DNA from: Serratia sp. H1w
Lineage (GTDB): Bacteria; Pseudomonadota; Gammaproteobacteria; Enterobacterales; Enterobacteriaceae
Assembly (NCBI RefSeq): GCF_000633355.1
Contig: NZ_AYMQ01000082.1
Span: 1-64,000, forward strand
Reading direction: 5' to 3'
Length of the DNA stretch: 64,000 bases
The stretch's first letter is position 1. Every line of letters begins with the position of its first letter. The notes beneath the pieces are model-generated. The model did not search any database. It was not told the origin of the DNA and saw only the letters and a list, made by a program, of their open reading frames with translations. Of this stretch, positions 26,881 to 36,161 are shown in pieces. Both the position numbers and the translations under genes were made by a program.

Positions 26881-28452
26881 TTAATTATCAGCAAGCCAGG
26901 CATCGACTTTTGAGCGAACCTGCCCAACTTTGATACCATAAATAACCTGAACTTCATTTCTGTTACGCACCACCGCGCTAGCGCCTGTGGTTTTTAATAC
27001 GCTATCGTCAACGTGAGTGAGATCGTGAATAACTACACGTAGCCGGGTAAAGCAATTATCTACCGAGACAATATTATCTTTTCCCCCTAGCCCTTTGATA
27101 ATATCCCCAACCTGTTGCACAGCAGGTTTTTTCTCTTTCTGTACTTTTTCCTGATAATCTTTTTTATTGTATAGTTTTACGCCATCATCATCTTCGCGCC
27201 CAGGGGTCTTAAGATTCAGTTTAACTACGATGGTGCGGAATACGACGTAATACACAAAGAATTGCCCGATACCGATCAGAATATATACCGGCCAACGCGT
27301 TAGTGAAGCAGGCAACGGTAAATTATAAATGACGAACTCGATTAAGCCTGAGGCCCCCCAAGGCCGTACGCTAAAGACATCGCACAATGCCTGTGAGGCC
27401 GCGGTCAACGTCGCATGGATCACCCAAAGTAACGGGGAGATGAACAGAAAAGTGAATTCAATCGGCTCAGTGATCCCGGTAAGAATAGAAGTGATAATCG
27501 CCGGTAACAGGATGGCTTTCGCCATTAACTTTTTCTCCGGCTTGGCGGTATGATAGAAGGCCAACGCCGCACCGGACAAGCCGAAGATCGTCGTCATGCC
27601 TTGCTGTGCAAAGCGCAATCCCTCGTTCATCATCGGGGTTAAATCTGGGTGACGCATGTAAGCCAGGAAGATGGCCTGAGTACCGGATACCGTTTGTCCG
27701 TCAACGGTGATCGTACCGCCAATCTGCGTCAGTTGGAAAGGTGACCAGACAAAGTGGTGCAAGCCAGTAGGGATCAGGAATTTCTCAAAGAAGCCATAAA
27801 CAAATACCCCGGCAACTCCGGCATTTTTCATAAAGCCGGTCAGGGTGGTGATACCATGGGTCATATATGGCCAGATCCAGGTAAAGGCCATAGCATAAAT
27901 AATAATCACCGGGGTCATGACGATTAACGTCAGTTTTGCCCCACCGTACATCGACAGCGCACCGGGTAATTCAATTAGTGTGACTTTGTTATGTACCCAA
28001 GCTATGGTGCAACCCAGAATAATACCGAGGAAAACGCCCATATCGACAACCACAAAGCCCAGCAATTGGGTCTGCCCGGTACCATAATATTCGCCATTTA
28101 TTTTTTCTGCGATACCGTGGGTAAACTGAAGCCAGGAGTGGTTCGCGCCAAGAAACATAATAAAGCACATCACCGAAACCAGCGCGACTTCCGTTTTTTT
28201 ATCCTTTGCCAGGCCATAGCTGATACCGACACAGAATAGTAAACCTAAATTACCAAACAAAGGCCAAAAGGTATCGCCGAGCAATACGCCAAGATGGTGA
28301 AGGAAATTGTTTTCAGCAATAATATTGGGATTGGTTAGCACAGAACTCAATGCCAAGATCAAACCTATCACGGGCAAAAATAATACAGCTCCAATCATGG
28401 CTCTGGATAATTTCTGCATATTCTCCAGAGTCCGTTGCCGCAGTCCAGACAT
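26881..28452 (-). CDS. PTS EIICB, alpha-glucoside/maltose type
   Basis: 523 residues. I chose the second ATG (28452) because AGAGG is seven bases upstream; the first ATG (28458) abuts that site. Residues about 10-410 are the EIIC membrane channel (GLHHFVWSPFQLTQIGG, GITEPIEFTFLF). The C-terminal EIIB domain (about 445-523) carries the phospho-accepting cysteine in DNCFTRLRVV. No EIIA domain is present, so it must borrow one, probably the glucose EIIA (Crr). It forms an operon with the GH4 gene. It resembles GlvC/AglA-type transporters. Confidence 0.88.
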   Translation of the reverse strand: MSGLRQRTLENMQKLSRAMIGAVLFLPVIGLILALSSVLTNPNIIAENNFLHHLGVLLGDTFWPLFGNLGLLFCVGISYGLAKDKKTEVALVSVMCFIMFLGANHSWLQFTHGIAEKINGEYYGTGQTQLLGFVVVDMGVFLGIILGCTIAWVHNKVTLIELPGALSMYGGAKLTLIVMTPVIIIYAMAFTWIWPYMTHGITTLTGFMKNAGVAGVFVYGFFEKFLIPTGLHHFVWSPFQLTQIGGTITVDGQTVSGTQAIFLAYMRHPDLTPMMNEGLRFAQQGMTTIFGLSGAALAFYHTAKPEKKLMAKAILLPAIITSILTGITEPIEFTFLFISPLLWVIHATLTAASQALCDVFSVRPWGASGLIEFVIYNLPLPASLTRWPVYILIGIGQFFVYYVVFRTIVVKLNLKTPGREDDDGVKLYNKKDYQEKVQKEKKPAVQQVGDIIKGLGGKDNIVSVDNCFTRLRVVIHDLTHVDDSVLKTTGASAVVRNRNEVQVIYGIKVGQVRSKVDAWLADN

Positions 28453-28873
28453 AGTCATTCCTCTAATGATAGGGCGTTATTGTCATTATATTGAACTTGC
28501 TTTCAGTGTATTGGTTATAACAATTGCGCTTTGCAAAGGGAACCTGTTGCAGAAAATAGGTACAAACAGCCACGAAATGAACACCTGTTTCACGCTAACC
28601 AGAGAAGTGACGTAGCGTCAGCCCATAGCTCGGCGACGTTCAGGCGGGCGCGGCGTGCAGCGCCCCTACGCTTTGAGATCGGCGTGGGTTGCTCAGCATT
28701 CTCATGCAGCCTCTGCGTAAATTTTCACCTTTTGATACGGATCACAATGTTCTGTCATAAATACATCACACAACTGCGGTAAAAATTCTGCGCTGCGCTA
28801 GCTCCGGCAGCAAACTGAAACAGTGATACAACTGATGATAAGCGTCTTTCAATCGTATAAAGCAGGGAACACC
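28453..28873. other. Intergenic region between EIICB and porin genes
   Basis: 421 bases without a convincing gene, holding two divergent promoters. A GC-rich hairpin, GGGCGC-GGCGTGCA-GCGCCC (28645-28664), stands out and looks like a dispersed repeat unit. The porin-proximal 100 bases are AT-rich. I could not assign OmpR boxes reliably. Confidence 0.5.
28645..28664. repeat. GC-rich hairpin, possible REP-type unit
   Basis: GGGCGC and GCGCCC pair around an eight-base GC-rich loop, in a region that is otherwise mostly AT-rich. It is the only copy I noticed in the window. Confidence 0.35.
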
Positions 28874-29968
28874 ATGAAACCTAACCTTCTTGCCGTTATC
28901 GCGGCACTTTTAATTGCCCAGACCGCGCAGGCAGCTGAGATCTATAATAAAGACGGCAATAAGCTTGATTTTTATGGTCGTGTAAAGGCATTGCACTATT
29001 TCTCTGACGATACCAGCAACGATGGTGATAAAACCTACGTGCGTATCGGCTTCAAAGGGGCAACCCAGATTAACGATATTCTGACCGGCTACGGCCAGTG
29101 GGAATATCAGATTGCCGCCAACCACAGCGAAGCGGATGGCACTAAAGATACGAAAACCCGTCTTGGCTTTGCCGGCCTGAAAGTGAAAAACTATGGCTCA
29201 TTCGACTACGGCCGCAACTACGGCGTTATTTACGACGTCGGTGCCTGGACGGATATGCTGCCAGAATTCGGCGATGATACCTATATCAAAACCGACAACT
29301 TTATGACCGGACGCGCCAACGGCGTCGCCACCTACCGTAATAACGACTTCTTCGGTATGGTTGATGGCCTGAAGTTTGCCTTGCAGTATCAGGGCAAAAA
29401 CGAAAACGATGGTCGTGCCAGCAGCAAAGCTAACGGCGACGGCTTCGGTCTGTCTTCCAGCTACGAAATCATCGATGGCGTCAGCGTGACCGGCGCATAC
29501 GCTTCTTCCAACCGGACTAGCGGCCAGAAGCAGAGCGCTTTCGGCAAAGGTGATAAAGCCGACATCTGGGCAACCGGCCTGAAATACGATGCCAACAGCG
29601 TGTATCTGGCTGCCACTTATGCCGAAACCCGTAATCTGACACCAATTTCCGGGACCGCAACCATTAATAATGCCGCCACCTCGGTCAGCGGGTTTGCCAA
29701 TAAAACCCAGAACGTGGAAGTAGTGGCACAATATCAGTTCGACTTTGGCCTGCGTCCGTCACTGGCCTATGTCCAGTCTAAAGCCAAGGACATTGAAAAT
29801 ATCGGCGATACCGACCTGGTGAAATATGTTGATGTCGGTGCCTATTATTACTTCAACAAAAATATGTCTACGTACATCGATTATAAAATCAACCAGCTTG
29901 ATGACAATAACAAACTGGGCTTGAAAACCGACGATGTCGTTGCCGTAGCATTGACCTATCAGTTCTGA
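28874..29968 (+). CDS. General porin of the OmpC/OmpF/PhoE family
   Basis: 364 residues from ATG 28874 (AGGGAAC upstream). A 21-residue signal peptide ends AQTAQA, and the mature start is [17 protein letters not shown], the classic enterobacterial trimeric porin opening. The loop 3 motif LPEFGDD and the C-terminal phenylalanine (VALTYQF) needed for Bam-dependent assembly are present. Which paralogue it is cannot be told without alignment. Its neighbourhood with a glucoside PTS is suggestive of sugar-linked use, but porins of this type are non-specific. Confidence 0.93.
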   Translation: MKPNLLAVIAALLIAQTAQAAEIYNKDGNKLDFYGRVKALHYFSDDTSNDGDKTYVRIGFKGATQINDILTGYGQWEYQIAANHSEADGTKDTKTRLGFAGLKVKNYGSFDYGRNYGVIYDVGAWTDMLPEFGDDTYIKTDNFMTGRANGVATYRNNDFFGMVDGLKFALQYQGKNENDGRASSKANGDGFGLSSSYEIIDGVSVTGAYASSNRTSGQKQSAFGKGDKADIWATGLKYDANSVYLAATYAETRNLTPISGTATINNAATSVSGFANKTQNVEVVAQYQFDFGLRPSLAYVQSKAKDIENIGDTDLVKYVDVGAYYYFNKNMSTYIDYKINQLDDNNKLGLKTDDVVAVALTYQF

Positions 29969-30030
29969 TTTACGCTGTGACCCATAACCACTACTGCAAT
30001 TTATAGCTTCGGCTATTTCAATGTTCTTTA

Positions 30031-30054
30031 CCGGGCGGCAACGCCCGGTTTTTT
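30031..30054 (+). terminator. Rho-independent terminator of the porin gene
   Basis: CCGGGCG-GCAA-CGCCCGG with a stable GCAA tetraloop, followed by TTTTTT. Confidence 0.9.
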
Positions 30055-30170
30055 CATCATCATGCCTCTGCCGCAACAGCGGATAACATCCGGAAAATAG
30101 CGCTTAATACTTGCCTGATAAGGCAATCGCAGCTAGATATAGAGTTCCCACAGCTGCCTTTGGAACCGCC

Positions 30171-31007
30171 ATGCCTAGCGATACCCAGTTCGAGTTTCAT
30201 ACCGCCTTGCCCTACAGCAGCATGCAGCTGGCGCAAATACTCAGCCACTGTTTTGAAAACTACATTGTCCCGTTTGTGATCGATGGCGAAACCTTTGGCA
30301 GCCGCTTTGCCGCCGAGGACCTCAGCCTGAAACACAGCATTATCGTCACTCACCAGTAGCACCCGGTGGCGCTGGCCTTGATCACACGCCGTGGCCAGCA
30401 TAGCCGCGTAGCCGCCTTGTCTATCCGCCCGGAAATGCGTGGCAGAGGGTTAGGCAAGACGTTGATGCAACGCATTATTGCGGATGCCCGTGGGCGCGGC
30501 GACCGTCAACTGTCGCTGGAGGTGATCGCCGGTAATCAAGCGGCACTGGCGCTGTATCAACAGGCTGGTTTAACCATCACCCGCACGCTGTTGGGATTTC
30601 ACGCCCCTTTGGAAACTCCTGAGCCCTCCACAGCCTTGCAAGAGATCGACCCGTTGGCACTTTCCCGGCAGATGATCACTGATGGCCAACGTGATTTGCC
30701 ATGGCTGATCGCCCCAGAATCGCTGTATAAACTGCCCGGCACCCCGCGTGCCTTCACTTTAGAGCAACAGGCTTTTGCTTTGGTGATGCCGGGCGCACAA
30801 CAGTGCCACCTGCGTATGATCTACGTGCCGCCAGCGCTTCGCGGCCAAGGCTACGCACGCCGTCTGTTGCAAGCGCTGCAAACGCAATTTGCCCCACTGG
30901 CGCTATCTGCCAACGTGTTTGTTCCAGACGACGTTGCGCCCTTCTTCCTGCACCTTGGTTGGCGCGAAGATCCGCTGCGACAGTTTGAAATGATGATGAC
31001 AATGTGA
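30171..31007 (+). pseudogene. Two-domain GNAT acetyltransferase interrupted by an in-frame TAG
   Basis: From ATG 30171 the frame codes 62 residues of a GNAT N-terminus and meets TAG at 30357-30359. The same frame then continues without interruption for 216 codons. A normal acetyl-CoA motif (RPEMRGRGLGKTLM) follows the stop, with a second GNAT half near the end (PPALRGQGYARRLLQAL). CAG is the codon just before the stop, so one base change (CAG to TAG) explains it. The original gene would encode about 278 residues. Either it is a recent pseudogene or the amber codon is read through; a downstream restart would lack the first strands of the fold. Confidence 0.75.
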
Positions 31008-31010
31008 ACG

Positions 31011-31041
31011 CAATCCCCAGAACGGATCTGGGGATTGTTTT
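31011..31041 (+). terminator. Rho-independent terminator after the GNAT gene
   Basis: CAATCCCCAGA-ACGGA-TCTGGGGATTG is a perfect 11-bp stem followed by TTTT. It lies between convergent genes and may serve azlD as well. Confidence 0.85.
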
Positions 31042-31051
31042 GAGGCAAGAG

Positions 31052-31363
31052 TTAAAGCAATGTGCGCAACAGAATAAACATCAGCATACTTAGCACCACG
31101 ACCGCCAGCGTATTACGCAGGAATATGGCCAGGACAATGGCGAACAATGCCCCCCACAGATAAGGATTTTCAGGCAGGGCGCGACACTCATCTCCGTTGA
31201 AGGCGATGATAGGTCCGCAGATAGCGGTCAGTACCGCGGGTACCGAGAAGCTCAGCAGGGTTCTCATCCGTTGTGATAAACGTACTGGCAGGCTGGGTGC
31301 CAGAAAACAGTAGCGGTTGAAGAAGACGATCACGCCCATCAGCACAATGGTCAACCAGATCAT
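31052..31363 (-). CDS. azlD: AzlD family branched-chain amino-acid exporter subunit
   Basis: 103 residues, a four-helix membrane protein with the AzlD features RMRTLLSFSVPAVLTAICGP and FLRNTLAVVV. With AzlC it forms a branched-chain amino-acid exporter (YgaH/YgaZ type). I chose ATG 31363, which overlaps the azlC stop in an ATGA arrangement; an ATG at 31381 lies inside azlC. Confidence 0.9.
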   Translation of the reverse strand: MIWLTIVLMGVIVFFNRYCFLAPSLPVRLSQRMRTLLSFSVPAVLTAICGPIIAFNGDECRALPENPYLWGALFAIVLAIFLRNTLAVVVLSMLMFILLRTLL

Positions 31364-32070
31364 TCTTGCCCCCTGCTGCACAGCAGCCCAACCAACATCG
31401 CCACCACGGTGGTAATAATCAATGCGCCTGGCACCTGATAGTGGTGTAGGCCAATAGACAGTACCAACGCCGTCACTACGCAGGCCAATACGGGCACATT
31501 ACGCACCAGTGGTACGATAATGGCGATAAAGGTCGCGGCGATCGAAAAATCAAGACCGTAGCTGTCCAGATCGCTGACGCTGCTGGCCGCCACCACGCCG
31601 AGCAAGGTTGCAAAAAACCAGCTCAGATAGAACGCCAAACCGGCCCCGAGCGCGTACCAGCGGTTAAAGCGCGCTGGCCCGTGATCTCCCGTTAAGGCAA
31701 AGAGTTCATCGGTCAGCAAAAACGCCAGCGCCACACGCCATCTCAGCGGTAGCGGAGCAATACATTCCCGCAGGCGCAGGCCGTAGAGAAAGTGCTGAGC
31801 GGTAACAAAAAAAGTGGAAATCAGGATCGCCAGCATACTGGCACCGCTCTTGATCATCCCCATTGCCACCAATTGTGAAGCTCCGGCAAAAACGATCGCC
31901 GACATCCCCAGCCCTTCTGCCGCCGTCAGGCCACTCTGGATCGCCATTGACCCTGCCAGTATCCCCCAAGGCAGCACAGCCAGGCACAGCGGCAAGATCG
32001 CCACCGCCCCTTGCAAAGCCGGCCGCAGGCGCAACGTTGGTGGCTCCGTGAGTGTTGATTGGTAAGTCAT
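31360..32070 (-). CDS. azlC: AzlC family branched-chain amino-acid exporter subunit
   Basis: 236 residues with several membrane helices. The AzlC motifs FAGASQLVAMGMIKSGAS and FFVTAQHFLYGLRLRE are present. It is the large subunit of the AzlCD/YgaZH-type exporter and is translationally coupled to azlD. The AraC-type regulator gene ends 70 bases upstream on the same strand. Confidence 0.92.
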   Translation of the reverse strand: MTYQSTLTEPPTLRLRPALQGAVAILPLCLAVLPWGILAGSMAIQSGLTAAEGLGMSAIVFAGASQLVAMGMIKSGASMLAILISTFFVTAQHFLYGLRLRECIAPLPLRWRVALAFLLTDELFALTGDHGPARFNRWYALGAGLAFYLSWFFATLLGVVAASSVSDLDSYGLDFSIAATFIAIIVPLVRNVPVLACVVTALVLSIGLHHYQVPGALIITTVVAMLVGLLCSRGQE

Positions 32071-32140
32071 TCTCTTCTCCTTCGATCGAAGGATCAGAAT
32101 AACGCAGGATGGGGAATGAGTATTGTATCTATTTGCGCAT

Positions 32141-32986
32141 TTATCTCAGCGACTTGACATAGTCGCCAGGCGTCACGCCAATGGACTTGCGGAAATGACG
32201 GTGGAAGTGACTCTGATCGTGGAAGCCACACGCCAGCGCCGTTTCCAGCACGCCGCTGCCCGCCTTTAGCATCTGGCGCCCTTTACGCAAACGCGCCTGG
32301 ATCTGATAGGCATGAGGAGGCAAACCGGTGGCCTGTTGAAACTGGCGTAGTAGATAGTAAGGGCTAAGCCCGGCTTTCTCCGCCAATTCCAGCAGGGAGA
32401 TATTAGCCTCGGGGAAGTCGTCCAGAAAGGCTTTGATCCGCGCGATCTGGCTCTGCGCCTTACTTTGTGCGACAGGTTCTATGCGGCTTTTTCCGTGGCG
32501 GAGCATTAACCAGGTCAGTGCAGAAAACACCAATGTCTCTTTCACCAGGCGATTTTCGTTACTGCGCATCATACCAAAGGCCAAGCGCAGTTGCCCGGCC
32601 AGCCCGGCATCCTGCACGACGGGATTGGGGAAGTACGGCGTGGCTCCAGCTACGGTTTTCAGATCGCGGGATAAGAACGCCAGCAACTCCGGTTTGGGAT
32701 ACATGGCCTGATAGGACCAACCATCCTCGCTGGCAGAACTGCCGGTATGGATATCATCGGAGTTAACCAGGATCACACTGCCCAGTGGCGCCACATGCTC
32801 ACCACCGGTGCGGTAAAAACGCTGGGCCCCTTCGTCAATCACCCCTACGCAGAAACCCTCGTGACTGTGGCGCGAGAAGGTCTGGCGGCGATAGGTGGCC
32901 TGCAACACTTCCAGCCCGCCGAGATCGTCGACGTGCATAAAGTTAGCCTGTTCCTGACGCCCTTTCCGGCTCACGCTCTCTGCCAT
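32141..32986 (-). CDS. AraC family regulator with cupin sensor domain
   Basis: 281 residues. An N-terminal AraC-type cupin (about 20-150, TFSRHSHEGFCVGVIDEGAQRF) is followed by two C-terminal HTH motifs (about 185-278), the second ending in HDQSHFHRHFRKSIGVTPGDY. It is directly upstream of azlCD on the same strand, so it probably controls that exporter in response to an amino acid or analogue. AAGG lies upstream of ATG 32986. Confidence 0.9.
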   Translation of the reverse strand: MAESVSRKGRQEQANFMHVDDLGGLEVLQATYRRQTFSRHSHEGFCVGVIDEGAQRFYRTGGEHVAPLGSVILVNSDDIHTGSSASEDGWSYQAMYPKPELLAFLSRDLKTVAGATPYFPNPVVQDAGLAGQLRLAFGMMRSNENRLVKETLVFSALTWLMLRHGKSRIEPVAQSKAQSQIARIKAFLDDFPEANISLLELAEKAGLSPYYLLRQFQQATGLPPHAYQIQARLRKGRQMLKAGSGVLETALACGFHDQSHFHRHFRKSIGVTPGDYVKSLR

Positions 32987-33556
32987 ACTTACCTTCTCCG
33001 CTGAATGAAACGCATTCTAGCACTCAGCGAGATCGGGCGTTTGTACAAAATTGCCCATCTCACCCGCCCCTGTTCCAGACAACGCATACCGCTAAAGAGA
33101 ATGGAGCGACATTTCCAAGACTTAACTTGCGTTTTAAATATTAAGATGACGATAAAAAATAACACTTCAAACTTACAGAGACTATTAAATAGAAAGTGTC
33201 ACGTTTGATTATTTAAAAACAACTGAGATCAATCGCGAATGGATAAATAATAAACCCATTCAAAAACAGGCAATGGGGAAATGTTTCCCATGATAGATTA
33301 TCGTATTATATTTATCGGACTACACATCTAAAAAACTGCATTTAATACCGCTCCACCCTATGCCTGAAACAGGGTGAGATCATTGCAGGTTAGCCGACCG
33401 CTGACCATAGGGATGCGCGATTGCGAGCCCACAAGGACCGGGTTACGGCGTGTCGGCGTTCTGCATGACTCTCTCCTGTTGTTCTATTCGGCACAGCAAT
33501 TTAGTCGTTTCTATAAAATAGTAACGGTGGTTAAAAAAATGGGTATAAGGAAAAAC
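32987..33556. other. AT-rich intergenic region with a GC-rich island
   Basis: 570 bases without a recognised gene. About 33110-33350 is very AT-rich. A GC-rich island at about 33350-33480 contains a hairpin (CACCCT/AGGGTG, near 33354-33380). On the minus strand it holds a perfect AGGAGAG ribosome binding site before a seven-codon frame (MQNADTP, ATG at about 33465). The island resembles a leader or a gene remnant, but I do not recognise it. Confidence 0.5.
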
Positions 33557-33787
33557 ATGAATAGTCTCTATTGGTTCGTCTCAGTCATCCTCGGACTGGT
33601 TATATCCTCAATTTTCCTGTCCGGCGCTGGGGTCGAGGTCAATTATTTCTACTCGGCCCCAGAGAGAATATCCAAACTTGTCGTTTCACTATTTTTTTCA
33701 ATTTGCTTTATTATTGTGCTCCATAAAGTTATTTGCGCCATGTTTAAAACACCGCCATCCGCGGACAAAAACCAGGATGGCGGTTGA
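33557..33787 (+). CDS. Hypothetical small inner-membrane protein
   Basis: 76 residues from ATG 33557, which has ATAAGG seven bases upstream. Two hydrophobic segments are present (about 5-25 and 43-65) around a short polar loop, and the tail is charged (PPSADKNQDGG). I do not recognise the family. A longer frame from 33374 would cross the GC-rich island and has no good start. It is convergent with the MFS gene. The gene is more AT-rich than its neighbours. Confidence 0.6.
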   Translation: MNSLYWFVSVILGLVISSIFLSGAGVEVNYFYSAPERISKLVVSLFFSICFIIVLHKVICAMFKTPPSADKNQDGG

Positions 33788-33816
33788 TTAACATCGGTTC
33801 AGCCACCGTTGCTTTA

Positions 33817-35262
33817 TCAAGAAATCGATGTGCTCGGAGAGTGGCTAGACTCCTCGGTTGGCTGGCTAATGGCCGCACTGCGCCAGGCGCTGTAGATCGC
33901 CAACAACGGGGCCAAGGCAAACAGCAGGAACAACCAATGAGCGGCGGAAGCTGCGCCCTCAAGGCCTCCCGGTGAGGTAAATCCGGCCAGATTGGTGACC
34001 ATCCCCGCCAGTGCCGCGCCGAACGCTGTGGCAAACAGTTGCACCGTGGTAATAGATGCCCCGGCAATATCCTTATCGGCCTGTGGGGCCACCTGCAAAA
34101 TACGCGTCAGCAGGTGTGGCCAGCCAAAACCGATACCGAAACCGACCAACGTCAAGGCCAGCACAATCGGCCCCAGCGCCTGCCACTGCCCGTTTGAAGG
34201 GACAGGCATCAGCACCGCCAACCCTAACAGGCCAAGCAGCACCAGGATCGGCCCGCTGACGATCGCCAGGCGGATCCCCTTCCCACGCCATCCAGAGCTG
34301 AGAATTTCCGACAAGGTCCAGCCAGCCGCCATGGTGGCCGCGATATAGCCGGAGATCAGTGGTGACTGACCATGCAGGGTTTGCAAGAAGTAAGGCACAA
34401 AGATCTCACTGGTCATGCCTATCACCAACAGGGTGACTGTGGCATACAGCGAAGCCAAAGCCGAACCACGACGCAACGCCTGATGCGGCAACAAGCGAGC
34501 GCTAGAACGCCCCTCACGCCGGATCAGCCAAATCATCAATAACAACGCCACAACAATACCGCCCACGTTAACCCAGCCGTTATTTGCCAGACTACCCGCC
34601 GACACCACCAGCACCGCTCCGGCCAGCAACAATAGCTGCAACAGCGGCAGCGGAGCTGCCTGCTGCTGTGGCTTCCCCTTGGGCAGAATACGGAACGTAA
34701 AGGCCGCGTACAGCACCATGATCGGCAACAGAATACCGAACGCCCAACGCCACGCATTCAACTCAGCAAAAATCCCTCCGACGGCAGGCCCCACCAGCGT
34801 GGCGATCCCCCACATCGCGGAGATCAGCGCCATGGCACGTGGCCAGAGTTTTTGTTCAAACACCAGGTTAATCATGGCGTAGGAAAGCGCAAAAATCAGA
34901 CCACCGCCAAACCCCTGCACCGTGCGACCAATCAGCATCACCGGCATGGAAGGGGCCAGTGCGCACAGCATCGCACCCACGATGAAAAACAGCGAAGCCA
35001 CCAGATAAGCGCTACGTGCCCCGTAGCCACTGAGCAAACGTGCCGACAGAGCCGAGCCTAATATTGAGGCCACTACAAACAACGTGGTGTTCCAGGCATA
35101 GAGATCCAGCCCGCCGATATCCTGCACCACTGAGGGTAAAATGGTGGTCGCGACCAGAATATTGATCGCATGTAAGGCGACGCCGAGCGACAGTGCGATG
35201 GCACTGGCGGCATTTTTGCCGGAAAAGAGATCGCTCCAACGGCTATTATCATCGGTTATCAC
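33817..35262 (-). CDS. MFS drug-type efflux transporter
   Basis: 481 residues from GTG 35262, which has AGGA eight bases upstream; the upstream ATG at 35487 would overlap the divergent regulator and adds a non-membrane, unlikely N-terminus. The signature LIGRTVQGFGGGLIFALSYAMI and the count of about twelve to fourteen helices fit the EmrB/QacA-like MFS. It is divergent from a SufR-like regulator (103 bases between starts), its probable repressor. The substrate is unknown. Confidence 0.88.
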   Translation of the reverse strand: MITDDNSRWSDLFSGKNAASAIALSLGVALHAINILVATTILPSVVQDIGGLDLYAWNTTLFVVASILGSALSARLLSGYGARSAYLVASLFFIVGAMLCALAPSMPVMLIGRTVQGFGGGLIFALSYAMINLVFEQKLWPRAMALISAMWGIATLVGPAVGGIFAELNAWRWAFGILLPIMVLYAAFTFRILPKGKPQQQAAPLPLLQLLLLAGAVLVVSAGSLANNGWVNVGGIVVALLLMIWLIRREGRSSARLLPHQALRRGSALASLYATVTLLVIGMTSEIFVPYFLQTLHGQSPLISGYIAATMAAGWTLSEILSSGWRGKGIRLAIVSGPILVLLGLLGLAVLMPVPSNGQWQALGPIVLALTLVGFGIGFGWPHLLTRILQVAPQADKDIAGASITTVQLFATAFGAALAGMVTNLAGFTSPGGLEGAASAAHWLFLLFALAPLLAIYSAWRSAAISQPTEESSHSPSTSIS

Positions 35263-35365
35263 GGTTATCGTCCTGTTTTCAGAGGAATGGCATTGAGTTG
35301 ATGTTGCTATTAGGCTAAATTTAACAAGCAATATCTTGGAATAATTAAGGGCGAGGCGCTGTAAT

Positions 35366-36019
35366 ATGTCAAGAATTAACTTGGAAAATGGCGAATGCAC
35401 CGCACATTCGGTCAGTGACCGCTTGCTGAAGCTGTTGAAAACCCACGGCCCACAGCAAGCCTCTGAGGCGGGTAAAGTGCTCGGCACGACCGGCGAAGCC
35501 GCCCGTCAGCAATTCGTCAAGCTGGCAAAAGAGGGTCTGGTGGAAGCCAGGGCCGAAACCCGTGGCGTCGGTCGGCCGGTACAACTTTGGCAGTTGACCG
35601 CCGCAGGCAACGCCCACTTTCCCGACGCCCATGCCGAGTTAACCGCCCAGTTGCTGCGCACGGTGCGTGACAAATTGGGTGAGCAAGCGATGGATCTGCT
35701 GATCGACAGCCGGGAGCAGGAAACCCGTATCAATTATATACAGGCGATGGTCGGTGCAACCGATCTGCGTGAACGGGTGGCGCGTCTGGCGGCGATCCGT
35801 TGCCGTGAAGGGTATATGGCCGAGTGGAGCGAAGAGAACAACGGGAAGTTTCTGCTGGTGGAAAACCACTGCCCAATTTGCACCGCCGCTGCGGTTTGCC
35901 AAGGTTTTTGCCGCGCCGAGCTGAACGTATTTACCGAGGTGCTACAGGCCAAGGTGGAGCGCAGCGAACATATTCTTACCGGTGCCCGCCGCTGTGCCTA
36001 TCAGATCTCTCCAACATAA
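35366..36019 (+). CDS. COG2345/SufR-like winged-helix regulator with cysteine cluster
   Basis: 217 residues. An N-terminal winged HTH (about 17-80, LGTTGEAARQQFVKLAKEGLVEAR) is followed by a helical domain. Near residues 168-182 it has HCPICTAAAVCQGFC, a run of four cysteines (CxxC-x5-C-x3-C), and another cysteine lies close to the C-terminus. SufR-type relatives bind an iron-sulfur cluster with similar cysteines, so redox, iron or thiol sensing is plausible but not proven. It is divergent from the MFS pump. Confidence 0.82.
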   Translation: MSRINLENGECTAHSVSDRLLKLLKTHGPQQASEAGKVLGTTGEAARQQFVKLAKEGLVEARAETRGVGRPVQLWQLTAAGNAHFPDAHAELTAQLLRTVRDKLGEQAMDLLIDSREQETRINYIQAMVGATDLRERVARLAAIRCREGYMAEWSEENNGKFLLVENHCPICTAAAVCQGFCRAELNVFTEVLQAKVERSEHILTGARRCAYQISPT

Positions 36020-36043
36020 TCCCTTGATTTTAGCCAGGGATTG
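36018..36043 (+). terminator. Weak hairpin after the SufR-like gene
   Basis: AATCCCT and AGGGATT pair around about eleven bases. No T-run follows, so termination here is uncertain. Confidence 0.3.
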
Positions 36044-36161
36044 GCGAGCATCATCCGGCAACACGACAGGATTAAACCGGCAAAAAAAGCATTGCTCATC
36101 GGCTATGCTTTAAGGTTTACTGAGTGTCCTAACGATTTTTCACCCTACCGAATAAAAACCC

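Noticed and set aside
33374-33787. 137-residue version of the small membrane protein
   Set aside because: The extra N-terminus crosses the GC-rich island, has no family features and no ribosome binding site; ATG 33557 has ATAAGG.
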